A stretch of DNA of 64,000 nucleotides from Typha latifolia (GCA_019914945.1 CM034099.1:22346704-22410703); one strand, 5' to 3'; shown: positions 12,095 through 24,272, numbered from the stretch's first letter. Notes: a model not told the origin generated them from the letters alone. Translations and numbers: made by a program.

Positions 12095-12929
12095 TCAGTC
12101 CTCGTTTAACCTTATGCGCCTGTATACAGCCCGAAAAGTCTCTCCTTCATTTCTAGCAACCTTCTTACCCTCTTCAGTAGCTGATGTCAAGAGCTTGACG
12201 ACTGAGTCTGCTTCCAGTTCTTCCACCGGAACAGCTTCAAACAATGGGTGATCTTCCAAGCAAGAGCGCATCCACTCTCCGAGCTCCTCCACATCGGTAA
12301 TTGTATATATGATGCCACCAATTTCCATCACATAAGCATACTCATCAAGCAACTGAATACTGATGACCCGTCGCCGATGATTTTTCTCCTTAAAGTGGGG
12401 ATCAGGGAATAAAAAGAACATCTTGGATAGCTGCCCTTTCTCAAAGTAATTTGGAATATACTTCATAGAATTGGTGCGAACTACTGAAATATTCTCGTAC
12501 TGTCCCGGGTTTGATGCTCTTAGCGCCAAGATCCTCTCTTTCACATACTCAGTTACCTGCGGTGGTTGCTCAATCATAAATCATAATGTCATATGCCAAA
12601 CATGTAGACACAAGTCAACAATGATCTACCTTATCTCTGAGCTCCATTCCGATCATTAAAGTGTCCGGGAAGAGTGGAGAAAGGCTGACAAGCAATCCGC
12701 CGAATCCGCAACCAATGTCTGCGAAACGAACTTTCTTTGGTTGTTTATCTCCATTCTCATGATCACACTCTTCCGAAGGAAAGAAGTGTGGAAAGTGGTG
12801 CGAGTAATCAACATCAGAGGGACTCATGGGGATGGGGAAGTGCGAGTCACTGAGTGGATTGCTGTGAGCTCGCGCTCGGTAGAAACGTTTCCTTGGAAGG
12901 CGAGTGGAACCATTGCTACTCTTCGACAT
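12095..12929 (-). CDS. tRNA (guanine-N(7)-)-methyltransferase
   Basis: SAM-dependent enzyme forming m7G46 in the variable loop of tRNA (TrmB/TRM8 family, EC 2.1.1.33). Two exons on the minus strand, 12929-12630 and 12556-12095, give 253 aa, the expected length. The SAM-binding loop ADIGCGFGG lies near residues 69-77 and is followed by GMELRDKV across the intron. Later come RTNSMKYIPNYF, the family signature FFLFPDPHFKEKNHRRRV, and a C-terminal GETFRAVYRRI. The start at 12929 is chosen because it is the first ATG of a frame open to the splice site. The T/C-rich DNA near 13260-13400 may be a spliced upstream leader exon. Eukaryotic enzymes use a WD40 partner, which is not encoded here. Confidence 0.92.
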
Positions 12930-13399
12930 GGATACAACTCACTCCGGCGTAATGATGCAGATAATATAGTTGGATTATATACCAAGAGTCCTACAGAGAG
13001 CAATTGCATTTTATCAAACAGTTGACGGGCATGAATTAGTTTTTCAAGTTTTCTATCATTAATTCATCATGTACATCAAATTTGTTGGAATAACCATGCC
13101 ACGAGAATCTAAGATGCAAGTAAACTATGGAATCTAAGTATATTGAAAAATACCATATATGTCTCCAGAAACAACGCATTATACGCGATCAATCAAACTG
13201 TAATCACGAATAATAGCAACAATATTGAAGAATAATACACAAAGGAAAAAAAAAAAAAAAACCCAGTAGAAAGAGATGAAGAGACGAACCCTAATTGCGA
13301 GACGAGGGAGGCGGAGGAGAGAAGACTCGGATTTTTTTCTTTCACGGGATCGAACCGATACTAGGGTCATTGCCGGATCTTCCAACCCGAATCCGATTC

Positions 13400-14560
13400 C
13401 CTTTGAAGGTTCTTGTGTTATCGGGTAGGATCCACTAACGGGGGTCCCAAATCAATTTTGGGCCCAATTAAATGCATCCAGCCCAACGTACGATATAGCA
13501 CTTTAATAATTACAAAATTAATTCCTAGTCCTTAGAAATTAATTCAATTTTGAGCCCATTTAAACCCTCCACTAACATATCATATATTACTTGGGGTTAT
13601 TTTAGCAAAGCTTATGACTGGTAAAATGGCATAACATGACAACAAAGAAGTTACTACGAAACTTGCCAAATAAAAATTGAGGAAAAAAAAGAAAAAGAGA
13701 GAGAGAGAGAGAGAGCACAAAAGAATGGAGTTAAAAGAGGGTTCACATGGTGGACCGAACCTAGCAAGCTTTGTTAGTCTAGATTTGTCTCCACAACTTG
13801 ACCTTTTCTATTATTAAACTTAAATCCTCAACTATTTAAAGTGTTGCAGGCCCAATAGTTGAAAGAAGACAAAGGTTGGCAGAGCAGCAAAGAGCTGTAT
13901 CTGGAATCCCACAACTAATATTTTTAATATATAACTTATGAGTTTCCAGGCTAATTATAATAGGTTATAATTAATTTTTCTAAAACAGAGATTATGAAAA
14001 ATAATACTCAATATACATAAGGCTCTAATTAAAAAAAAAATCTATTAAATACCAAAACTGTAACCCATCCATTCCTCAGCCTTGGCGATCGCAAGAGACC
14101 AAAATTTCATGGACAAGTGTTGAATTTCTCAACCAATAGATAACCTTTGATGTTTAATGGGGCAATACTATACTATTATTGATGATTTTACTATGTGAGC
14201 TTTAACTTTAGGGGCCCCACAAGCCCAAATATGAACTTTGACCTGGTCAATGTTAGACATTTAAAACCCGACCAAATACTTAATGAGAAGTTTCTAATTT
14301 TGTGTTTAAAAATTTCGAAGGAATCGTTGATCAAACTATGTAATATCATTCCTCCAATTGGATTGGAGTAGACAGTTCAAGCTCAAATAACTTTATTCCT
14401 GTTTATTTCTTTTTATTATTATTATTTTCAAAGATAATATAATTATTAGAGTTTTCCATTATACTTGATCTATAATTAGAGGAGACGACAAAAGTATTTT
14501 ATACATATATATACCCACTTTAAAAGAAAGCTATCTACTCTCACTCCCACTTCTCCCACT
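13400..14560. other. divergent promoter region between tRNA methyltransferase and cyclin D1
   Basis: AT-rich sequence between two diverging genes. A GA run lies at 13696-13715 and a TATA-rich stretch (TATACATATATATA) at about 14499-14512, some 200 bases before the cyclin ATG. No gene is seen. Confidence 0.5.
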
Positions 14561-14565
14561 TAACT

Positions 14566-14593
14566 TTCTTCTTCTTCTTCTTCTTCTTCTTCT

Positions 14594-14624
<31 letters not shown>
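14566..14624 (+). repeat. CTT and CT microsatellites in cyclin D1 leader
   Basis: A run of CTT triplets (about 14566-14593) passes into a CT dinucleotide run (about 14596-14624), ending some 80 bases before the cyclin start. Pyrimidine-rich leaders of this type are common in plants. Confidence 0.85.
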
Positions 14625-14627
<3 letters not shown>

Positions 14628-14703
14628 CTTGTAACCATAGAGCGAGTCATGGCATCCATGGTGATGGATAAGCAATGAGAAGAGAGCTCGTTTATACACC
14701 ACT

Positions 14704-16405
14704 ATGCGGCTCGGGTTATCCGGTGACATGGCTTCCGCATGCGAGCTCCTGTGCGCCGAGGACGCCGACTCGCTCGAGGACGTCGCCGATGCCGAGTTCC
14801 CGGACGATTCGGGCGAGTCCATCGCCGGCTTTATAGAGGGCGAGTCGGAGTACTCGCCCGGGTGCGATTACCCGGACCGGTTCCGCTCTCGCTTGCTTGA
14901 CCCGTTCGCCCGTGCCGAGTCTATCGCGTGGATCCTTAAGGTGCAGCCCCGGTGCACGTTAGATTCGTAGTATTGAACATTGCTATCTTGAGCGCAGCAT
15001 TTTTTTTTTTGCGAAAATCCTCCTCCCTTCGAAATATTCTTCAAAAGGCTTTATTTCCCAAGTAGAAAAGGGGTGAAATAAAATGAATATTTTCTTAGAA
15101 ATATACAAAAGGGCGGTGGGTTTCAGAATAAGATGAAAATGTAGGTGATTATTTGCAAAAAGAAACCCCTGTTCTTTTGTGTTATTTTTTTTTAATTGAA
15201 ATTTCTTATTATTCTTGTGAATATTTTCAGGTGCATTCGTATTACCGTTTCTGTCCTTTAACGGCGTACCTCGCCGTCAACTACATGGATCGGTTCCTCT
15301 CCTCCCACTGTTTACCGGTAAGCCGGCGTCAGCCCATAATAAATATTTATAAGCACCATCATTAGTATATATATATATATATGCTTGTGTAGTTGCTTGG
15401 ACTTTATTATTCTCTTCTTGCTATGTGAATCCACTCATAGGTGTGAGAGATTAATCTACATCTTACTAATATTAGTATGTTTTATATTTTTGTATGGAAG
15501 CTTGTATGATATATTAATGTAGGATTTATGCATGCCTCTCATAGAGACAACAGGCAAATGAATGGGCATTGCAACTCTTGGCAGTGACTTGCCTCTCCTT
15601 AGCTGCCAAGATGGAAGAAACCTTAGTCCCATCCCTCTTAGACTTGCAGGTAATTTTCACTCTCTCTATTATTTGTTGAAACTATTCTAGATCTTTCTTT
15701 TTTAATTTAAAGGCTATAAAATTGAGAATTAATATATTTTTGTAGGTTGAGGAAGCAAAATATATTTTCAGACCTCGAACGATCCTTAGAATGGAGCTCC
15801 TTGTCCTGACCGCGTTGAATTGGAGGCTTCGATCTGTGACACCGTTCACTTTTATTGATTTTTTCGCCTACAAGATCGATCCCTATGGAAAATATATAAA
15901 ATATTTGGTTTCTCGCGCTGCTCAAATTATTTTAGCTACTATACATGGTAATATCTTCTTCTTTTAGTATATGTAATTAAAAAAAAAGCAATCTTCACAT
16001 CAAGTTGACAAGTAACAATATCAGCAGATATCGACTTCTTGGATCACTGTCCATCATCAATGGCTGCAGCTGCCATAATATGTGCTGCTGATGAGACTAC
16101 AGCTCTCAAATTTATTGATCCTGCAATAGCATCTACATGGTGCATTGGGCTAACAGAGGTGAGAAAATAAAATAAAATCTTATGGAAGTATTGTGGCAAT
16201 GAACTTAAATTTTAATTGCATTATGTAAACATTTTTATTGTAGGAAGGAATCAGGAGTTGCTACCAACTTATGCAACAAATAGCTATATGTAGCATTCAG
16301 AGAAGGCATCCTGTAGTCCTTTCTCAGATCAGAGTAACAACCACAGTTAACTTGGGTTCTTCTCCTCCATCCAAGAGAAGGAAGCTAAGTAATGGTGGAG
16401 GATGA
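14704..16405 (+). CDS. CYCD1;1: D-type cyclin, CYCD1 group
   Basis: G1 cyclin that partners CDKA and promotes phosphorylation of the retinoblastoma-related protein. Six exons, 14704-14940, 15231-15317, 15545-15649, 15746-15947, 16028-16158 and 16244-16405, give 307 aa. The RB-binding LxCxE motif is LLCAE at residues 15-19. [14 protein letters not shown] follows, then the cyclin box with [22 protein letters not shown] and LSLAAKMEE, then [13 protein letters not shown] and FFAYKIDP. The basic C-terminal PPSKRRKLS is a likely nuclear localisation signal. The FIE...PG.DY block, FFAYKIDP and KRRKLS tail fit CYCD1 rather than CYCD2 or CYCD3. A second in-frame ATG at 14728 could also be used. The first exon is notably GC-rich. 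The leader holds CT repeats. Confidence 0.92.
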
Positions 16406-18665
16406 CAAGAAAATAAAGCTCATATGAGATAGTAGTGAGAAGTGGACACAGTATATATATTCCTCAGTCCTTTTTCCTTCTCTCTTTTTCTTTTTTGTTG
16501 GATTTGGTTTCTTTCCAAAGTTCTTTCATATGTGGGGCTTTATTATTTATAAGCCATAATTAGATGCAGATTCCCAAGGGTGGATATGTTTTCTTTGAAG
16601 AGTGGGGCTATTCAGATCAGAAGATGCATTGAAAATAAAAGCATACTGGTAGGTCTCTTTAGGGCCATTGGGGAAAAAGGGAAGGCAGTTTAGTGATACT
16701 TCTCCATTTTGCTTATCTGGTGGATTTTTTTTTTAACCTTTTCTTTTTGGGTGATGTTTGAGAGTGGTGGTTGTGAGTCTCATGCATGTAATGGTGAACA
16801 TGCATGTATAGATGTAAGCCTGAAGTGATATATTGATCCAACACCAGGCTATAGCCTAGAATTATGGCTAACTTCTCTTTTGTACAAGAGGCATATGGAG
16901 GCCAATACTTGTCTTATATCATCAATAAATAAATTTCAGATTTGCATATTTCTATGTCAATGCTTGAGTTTGCTGCCAATCTAGTCATTTATCTTGTTTC
17001 TCAATCAAAATTAAATTTCTCGACCTACAAAAGTCAACCCCACATAAATGTCTTCTTGTAACTTTATTGTACATGTAGTGGGAATCAAGAGGTTAGGTGC
17101 CATAGATGTATATTTTTGCTTTGTAGGCCTAGGCCATGCCTAACTTATTGCTGCTTGGGTACATCATAGGGTAGAAAAATTAAATCTCCCTAGTAGGCTC
17201 ACTTTTGGGGGTGACAAAAAGTCTTAATGACCTTAATAGGATTCTATTTTAACAAGAGTTATATTTCTGTCATTTATTATATCTCATTTGTTGCTCATCT
17301 TGTCGCCATACGTCATAACTTGCTGGTATACATCTAAGAACACACGTGAACTGATCCGCTCACAATAAAACTATTCTCCGATCGATAAGTTGGACTCTTA
17401 TTGGTTGGCCTGAGTTAGCTAATAGATGTATATGTCTAGGTGTTTCGTATATTAGAGATGGCTGACTCTTTCTCTAGCTCTTTTATGTGTAGCTGACAAA
17501 ATCCTCAATAATAATAAAAATATAATAAAGGAAGTTGCTCCAATAGGAGTCGTAGATAATCCTTCGATCCATGGAGACAGCCATAAGAATGCAAGCCCAT
17601 AGATATGGTTGCTTATACCACTCAACTTTAATAAAGTTGACAATTATCTTTAGTATAACTAAAGAGGTCATAGGATTGACTTCAACGATAAATAATTATC
17701 ATAGACAAAATTGCTTGATAGTTTGGTAGCTAGCGTAATGGCTTTGTTTGGTTATGCAGTAGCATGAATTGATGTCATAGTGATATTTAATTCGAAGTAA
17801 TTACTTAGCGATGCACACAATTTAAAATTTAGATTAGATGGCTTAGTATATTGACTAAAACTTAATAAAACTTATTCTGGCTTGAATGATAAAAAAAAAA
17901 GAGATATGAATTGTTTACAGAACAATAGAATTGGACAGGGTGGGCAACTGGGCATCAGGTTTGGTTGTAATAGCTCCAAGTATTACAGCTCAGTTCGTCG
18001 GTTAGGGAGTAAAAGCAATCAACCATTTCTCCCTTACATTTTCCCACGTTTTTTTACTAACAAACTCTTAGATCACCTATCCAATGGGGCCCACGACGTT
18101 ACACGTCAGCTCATATACCGTTACTTCCAACATCTACAACTCCTTAATGATAACCTTAGAATTGGATTAAGACACGGGTCATGTAGTTTAGTAATTTAAG
18201 TAGAAAAGTTCACCTTTTCCTTTATAACTTTTTATCTTGTCTTGCCACTATCTCCTCGTGCTCTCTTCTATATATTGAGGAATCCTATGAATGAAAGAGT
18301 GCTGGAGCCTGACATGTCCCTCTCTTTCACGAACTTTTTTTTCTTTGGGTTTTTTTTTAAGCGAGAGGAGGTCATGAGTTGATAAAGGAGAGCTTCAGCT
18401 TTTTTTTTTTCTTCTCTCCTGCATCTTTTGGTTGCAAGAACTATCAAGCTCATTGAGTTGTTGTAGGCCCCCAAAAAATAATGGAGTCAAAAGCTTGCAT
18501 GATAGCAGAATATTTGGAGATGGATGGTGTTTCTTTTATGGAGATGGGAGGCAGTGCCACTCTCCCTCCTTTTGCATTACTTCTTGCAATCACATTTCTG
18601 TCTCCTTTTAAAGTTGTTATAATCCTTCCATGATAAAAGCTTAAAGTTGCTCACTGTATCATACA

Positions 18666-18703
<38 letters not shown>

Positions 18704-19510
18704 TTGGTACAAAGTTTCAGTAGTATTAGTAGTAGTAGTAGTAGTAGTAGTCCATTCATCACAAAGTGGTGGAGATAAAAGGTCTCATGTTCAATCATCA
18801 GCAGCCAGTGAAGCCCATGATACCAACTTTTGCTCTACTTTTTCCCTTCTCTTTGTTCCTGCCATGATAGATGGCAACTGCAAAAGATCACGCTTCGATG
18901 GCTGTGGGGAAGAAGGTGTTCAGAAAGTTAAAAAAAAAAAAGTTGCAGTAGACGATCCACATACAACTCTCATGGCGATCGATGGTTGGTGAAGAAAAGT
19001 AGGCTGGATTAAGACTTCCATCGAGTTAGGTCACCTTAGTCTAACATCTGATGATATCGATTGCTGTAAATGCTTTTCTAGTTGCTCTAAGAATGGTGAC
19101 GACAGACCTTCGTCATCTTGGACAGAAACTCGAACAAATCCCAGACTTCTTGATTGGAGATTCTACATACGATGCAGTAGCTGAATGCCTCTAAGAACCA
19201 TGGCAACCAACACTAAAGAAGCGTTGACTCCAAAATCCAAAATTTTAATGGCATAATATTTATGCAAAATTGACCTTCCATATTATATTAGGTAATTAGT
19301 TGATTTAAAAGCTTAAATTATTAGTAGGTAATAAATCAACAGTATAAATCGGACCCTGAGGTTTGAAAGGCCCAACCCAACTAGAAGTACACGTTGTACT
19401 TTATTAATATATGGGCCGGAAAGCCTGGCCCATATATTAAATTATTTAAACCCGCGCTGCCTTCTCTATCGCGTCTCTCCTCTGCTCGAGAGTACGAAAT
19501 CCATCTCTGC
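16406..19510. other. intergenic region, about 3.1 kb, no gene recognised
   Basis: The 3' flank of cyclin D1 followed by AT-rich DNA. It holds an AT run at 18668-18700 and a TAG triplet run at 18726-18750. Frames here (for example 17882-18199) show no family resemblance or splice-supported extension. The GC-richer 19380-19510 stretch is probably the leader of the PRIN2-like relic. Confidence 0.5.
18668..18750. repeat. AT and TAG microsatellites
   Basis: An AT run of about 33 bases (18668-18700) is followed after a short spacer by about eight TAG/GTA triplets (18726-18750). Confidence 0.9.
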
Positions 19511-19512
19511 TA

Positions 19513-22500
19513 GCTTCGTCTCCTTCGTCAAGCCATCTGTGCTTCTTTAGCATCTCTTGTAAGCCTCTTGGAGTACGTGTACCCGGGCCAGATACCAGAA
19601 TTCGCCGTAGCCGTGAGTTCTTCCATCATTTTGCCAAATGCCCATTTCGCCTTCGTCCTCTTGTTTCTCTTTAGATTTCTCTCTTCTTTTTTTCCCTCTC
19701 TTTTTATTGTACTTTTTAGGGAGCCCAAAAGTTTCAGGGCGAGCTTAGGAAGAAGCTTTTGGAGAGCAAGGATGTCTTTGGTGATGACATTGATGAGGTT
19801 GTCGAGATATGTGAACAGGCGAGTGGCAAGCAATTTTGGCTAAGACTGCAGTAATGTTTGTTAATTGTATTTTGTTGTTTTGTTCTTCTTATTAAATAAT
19901 TTAATTGGTCTTTAGATTTGATTTAATGATGAATAACTAGTAGTAACAGTAAATGCTAAAGTTTTAACCTGCCACTGGAGGAACGTCTTTGATCCTCTTA
20001 TAAGCCTTATCAAATTCAATCAGAATACGATTTGATGATGGATATGAGCTTAAATTAACTAAGAACAAGCTGATTGGCCACTCTTTTATCTTTTTAATAG
20101 TTTGCTTGAGCCAATACGAGTATGATATAATTAAATGATGGAATGAAGGCTAAAGATAGACTCGAGTTGCTTCCTTATTATCTAAGGACTAAGATAAACC
20201 CTCTGTTATGTAACACCTAGACTTCTCATAATGTGCACATCAGTTTAATCTTTGGCAAATAGAGAAGCATGGGAAATGAAATGAGATATAGTCTCCTATT
20301 TCCTGTGCATCTCGTAGGATTGACCATGAAGATGCTATTTTCTTACTCTGGTTGTGTCAATTCTTCTTAATTAGAGGAAGTTGGTTCTACTTTCTCCAAA
20401 AGATCATTATCTCCTTTTGTAGCTATCCTGCTGATAGTTGATAATTAATAAAGAAATGAAATCTAGATTCTAGATGCAATATATGGATGCCGCATTTTCT
20501 AATATGGCTGCACAGAGAGAATAATTCTTTTTCCATGTGCATAAATACATGGTTTACATGTTCTCACTGATATCGTCAATAATGGTTTGTTGATGTTGAT
20601 ATCTTTCTGCAACTTCGTCTAAGCACTCACTAGAGACTAAGTTCAGAGAATTTGTGATATCAATCTGCAAGTTGGCCAACCCATAGTTATCAAAATTGGA
20701 TTTAATGTTGACCCAGTTAGAGGTTAAGTTATTGGGATATTGGTTCAATTAGTGGGTCATCCGGTTGGATTACTAATTTATTTAGGATTACTTCAATTAT
20801 TTAAATAATATACTTATAACTTTAGATAATTTTAAAAACTATAAAATTATCTATAAAAGCGATGATATTGTATTTCTTCCATTATTTAGACATTTTAACT
20901 AATATTAAGGTTTAAGTACATCAAATCATATGACTTGTATAACATCACATCTTAATTACACTTTTAATTTTAAAAAATATAATTATCTTAAATTTGGGAC
21001 TAAATTTTTCTTAGGTAAAAAAGAAAATAGTTCAATATTAAGGACAATTAAGTAATTTTGAAAAAAAGAGTAATCCAGTCGGTTTGTAGAAATTTGTCCC
21101 GGTTGCACTGTTAGCTAGTTGAACCGTCGGGTCGGCCGGTTTTATCAGCTTAATTATATTATCGGTCCGATAATAAAATCGAATCAGTTTGGTGGTTAGT
21201 TCACCAGTTCATTGGTCCAGTCTCGTTTTGATAACTATGGACCAAACCTTAATAATCTAGGCTGATTCATATTGTTCAGCAAATTTTGCCCCATATTTGG
21301 TGGTTCACAAAATGTATGCCTATATTTCAACAAGTCCGAAGTTCCTCACTACTGTTTGGTCCATGTCACTTTGCCTTATCCTAAAGCTGTGTCAGTCTAC
21401 TCCATTTGTTCATGTTTCTCTTCGATCTGTTGCAACTAAAAAGGTGTTCACCTAACTCAAGATTCAGGTGTGGCTTTCTCTTCTTGAACTCATATTCACG
21501 CTTTACCAGGAGTTCCTTCTAAAATTGCTCTATGACCAATGTTCAACTAATTGCAGACCTGTATTACTTTCTTAAGCTAAAATCCAAAGTATAAAGAGAA
21601 TATATCTAAATAGTATTATAGTACCTAATGGTGTTAATGTCTTGTTTACTTATCTTCACTAGAAAGAATTCCAAAAGAATAACAGTTATCAACACCACAT
21701 GGCACACCTGCAAAGTTATAATTGGTCCTATAGACTCTATCATTCGGCACAATGATCTCCTGAATTTCAGGTACATCATTTTTCTTTATTATTTCCATTG
21801 GTCAAGATCATATGTTACTGTTCCTTGAAGCAATAGTGTAGAAATTTTTGTGGAAGCAGTAGCTTTGCTCGTATGGTGTTTGTATGGAACTCTTTGATGG
21901 CTTGGCATATATACTAAGTGTGTCGTGAAATTGTTATACACTACGTATGAATATAATAAATTTGTAAAGCATTTCATCTATTAGTTGTAGAAAACCAGAA
22001 ATATTGTAAGTCTTGATCAGGGTCTTCTCTTTGGACTTTGAGGAGGTAAGGACTGTAAGGTGGTTGTACCTGGCCCATTGGAGGAGCTTTTGCCAATACT
22101 GCATCAGTTATTTCTGTTACATAATTTCATATCGTCTTAATAGACAATAGAAGATTGATCTTAGCAAATCCTCTGTTCTTCTGCAGTTGCTATATAAGTG
22201 AGGTTTAACTTTCATCCTCTTACGTCAAACATGCCATTCATATCAAGAAAATCTCCCAGATCTATCACGACTTAATCATGTTGAACACTGTGGCGGTACA
22301 TTGTGATAAACTGTTATGGCATTATGATGTCTAATATACAGAGAATTAGGTCAGAAGGATGCTTAGAAGGTCAGGAAAAAAGTGGTGGAATATTCAAAAA
22401 GATTAGAGAGACGCACGGTACTGTAATGCTTTACTTTGGCACAGCAACGGATGTTCAGTTTCAGATTATAAATTATGCTGTTGGTGCAGAATAGAAAAGT

Positions 22501-22962
22501 AAGGACTTATTCTGCAAATAATGAATTATAACAAGATCGTGCAAATGGATCCAGGGAAAATCCATATCCATATGGAGGAGTTTGAAATTTTTAGTGGTTC
22601 TTTATTTTTCAAGTACTGCCCAGCAGAAATCATTAAGATTCTTCTAAATACTATCCTATTGATATCTAACTAGCTGTATTTTGCTTTTCGAAAACTAGAT
22701 CTTTGCGAACTTCTTGCACAAGGCATATGGAGGTCCAGGAACGCTCCTGGTGGAGCCTTCTACTGATATGCTGCTCACACTCAATGAGAAAGAACTCCCA
22801 GGAACTCCTGAGGCAGCAAGGGCAGCTTTGCTATGGCGCAAAACCACCAGGAACGGGATATTTGGTCTTCCTGGCAATCAAAATAAGTATTTCAAGTCCA
22901 ATTCCTGGTTGTATTTCCTTAAAAGACCTTGCCCTTGTAAAAATGAACACAATTATTTGTAA
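19513..22962 (+). pseudogene. PRIN2-like paralogue, probably decayed
   Basis: Three exon-like blocks match the PRIN2 gene at 8987-10788: up to 19612 (YVYPGQIPEFAVA), 19720-19818 (AQKFQGELRKKLLESKDVFG then DIDEVVEIC) and 22699 onward (IFANFLHKAYGGPGTLLVEP, then EAARAALLW). The middle block is 99 bases in both genes and the junction phases agree. Three defects are visible. The first block has no ATG after the in-frame TAG at 19511. The donor after the middle block is GC (CAG|GCGAGT) instead of GT. After LLW near 22831 the frame runs into unrelated residues, while the +1 frame keeps an AQN-type continuation and a nearby stop, so one G appears to be missing. GC-AG introns can splice and an upstream start exon is possible, so a working gene is not fully excluded. 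Confidence 0.7.
20681..21240. mobile_element. MITE-like element with 15-bp terminal inverted repeats
   Basis: CCATAGTTATCAAAA at 20681-20695 is mirrored exactly by TTTTGATAACTATGG at 21226-21240. The roughly 560-bp interior is AT-rich with GGTTGGA, CCGGTT and GGTCGGCC-type patches near both ends, and contains no transposase. If the inner ends are GTTATCAAAA, a TA pair flanks both sides, which would fit a Tc1/mariner or Stowaway-type insertion. It lies inside the second intron of the PRIN2-like relic. Confidence 0.7.
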
Positions 22963-23625
22963 AGCAACTCTTCCAAATAGCAAAGAACATTGATTTCATC
23001 TTTTGTCATTGAAAGATACCCTTTGCCCCAAATTTAAACAGGTTTTGGTGCCAAGCTTTGAGTTGTCTAACCAACAATGATGAGTTTCCCTTATGTTTGG
23101 GATGAAAAAGTGGATGTACACCACACAGGTTGGCTTTATCCTTTTTTTTCCAGATCATAGAGAGGCAAAATCTGACATCCTTTCTGATATCCAGGTGAGT
23201 ACAATATGGAATATTACAGCTCTCTCTCTTCACTTTACAGGCTTTCCTTACAAATATCACTTTCATTTTGCATTGTTCGTGAAGGTCATTCCAGCACCAG
23301 CATGCTAACTCCATGAACCATCCTGTGACTTTGTATCAGAGTGCGTCAGCTACCATCTTTTCTTTTGGAACAGCGGTGGAAGAAGTTAGAACCTATTCAG
23401 CTTCCCTGTTCAGAGATGCTCTGCAATGAAGGACGCCATTGCCGAACTCTCCCTGCCGACTGCGTGCCGCTGCTTCTGTGCCGATCTCTCTCCTGTTTCG
23501 ATGCCTGAATCATTCCCTGAACACAGAAAAGAATACTGAGAACAGAGCCTGAGGGCACTATACTGGATTGATTGCATTTCTGAGTTCAAGCAGCTGATGA
23601 CTTTTTCAGGAAATTTCAACAAAGA
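22963..23625. other. convergent 3' flanks of PRIN2-like relic and PADRE gene
   Basis: No recognisable coding region. Frames at 23006-23314 and 23410-23622 have no family signal. The part next to 23626 is probably the 3' untranslated region of the minus-strand PADRE gene. Confidence 0.5.
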
Positions 23626-24162
23626 TTACAAAGGATTTTCTACCTGATCATTGTTCAACAGATCATGTTGGCTTGCTCTACCAACTTGCTTGACCTGATC
23701 ATCATGCGGCCTCCCCCTCTGCTGCTGTTGCCTTTCGATGAATTCTGACTCAGTTTTCTTCATCTTCTCATACTGCCTTGCCCTCAAAGCCTTTGTCACC
23801 TCTGCGTCACAGAAGAAATACAGAAAAAGATTCACTTCTAGGAACAGTAGGAATGGACACATCAAATGCCAACAACTTAATGTTTTGCAGAAGAATTTAG
23901 AACCTTGTGATGTTATGAGCCTATACACTTGTCCAAGCAACAGCGTGTCCTTGGCCTTGAGCAGCTTCACTCTGGTCAGCCGCACCCGCCCGCCGCCGTC
24001 CGGTTGCTCCTCGGAATAGCAGAGCGTGACTAGTGCAACGTAGTGTCCCGGGTTGCTCGTCATCACATCTGCGGCGCTCGTCGGCCAGTAAAGCCTCTCC
24101 ACCTTCCCTCCCGGGTGTTGGATCACCACCGCCGCCGCCTCCGCCGCCTGGCAATTCCCCAT
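23626..24162 (-). CDS. PADRE (DUF4228) domain protein
   Basis: Plant-specific small protein family, often induced by pathogens and abiotic stress; the biochemical role is unknown. Two exons on the minus strand, 24162-23904 and 23801-23626, give 144 aa, a normal family length. The N-terminus MGNCQAAEAAAVVIQHPGGK is the family signature, and Gly2 suggests N-myristoylation and membrane attachment. Then come VERLYWPTSAADVM, NPGHYVALV, RLTRVKLLKAKDTLLLGQVYRLI, and the second-exon EVTKALRARQYEKMKK. The C-terminal tail is Gln/Arg-rich and low complexity. The upstream region has a TATA box and G-box/ABRE-like sites, which fits stress regulation. Confidence 0.88.
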   Translation of the reverse strand: MGNCQAAEAAAVVIQHPGGKVERLYWPTSAADVMTSNPGHYVALVTLCYSEEQPDGGGRVRLTRVKLLKAKDTLLLGQVYRLITSQGSKFFCKTLSCWHLMCPFLLFLEVNLFLYFFCDAEVTKALRARQYEKMKKTESEFIERQQQQRGRPHDDQVKQVGRASQHDLLNNDQVENPL

Positions 24163-24261
24163 CCCTCTCTTCCTCTATGCAACTTTAATGTATATGAACT
24201 TACGATGGCTGCTCGGGCTGTTGAAGACTTGGACATAGGAGTGACATCGCAATGATGTTTA

Positions 24262-24268
24262 TTATATA
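24262..24268 (-). promoter_or_regulatory. TATA box of the PADRE gene
   Basis: TATATAA on the minus strand, about 100 bases upstream of the ATG at 24162. It is immediately preceded in the transcription direction by the 14-base C/G homopolymer. Confidence 0.55.
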
Positions 24269-24272
24269 AGAA

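Noticed and set aside
15366..15382. AT dinucleotide run in a cyclin intron as a regulatory element
   Set aside because: Ordinary intronic microsatellite with nothing to tie it to regulation.
18268..18620. Possible microRNA precursor around GGAGGCAGTGCCACTCTCCC
   Set aside because: I compared it with the conserved plant miRNAs I remember and found no match, and saw no long foldback arm.
19411..19440. ATG at about 19411 as the missing PRIN2-like start
   Set aside because: Its frame stops after nine codons and does not reach the conserved block without an unproven intron.
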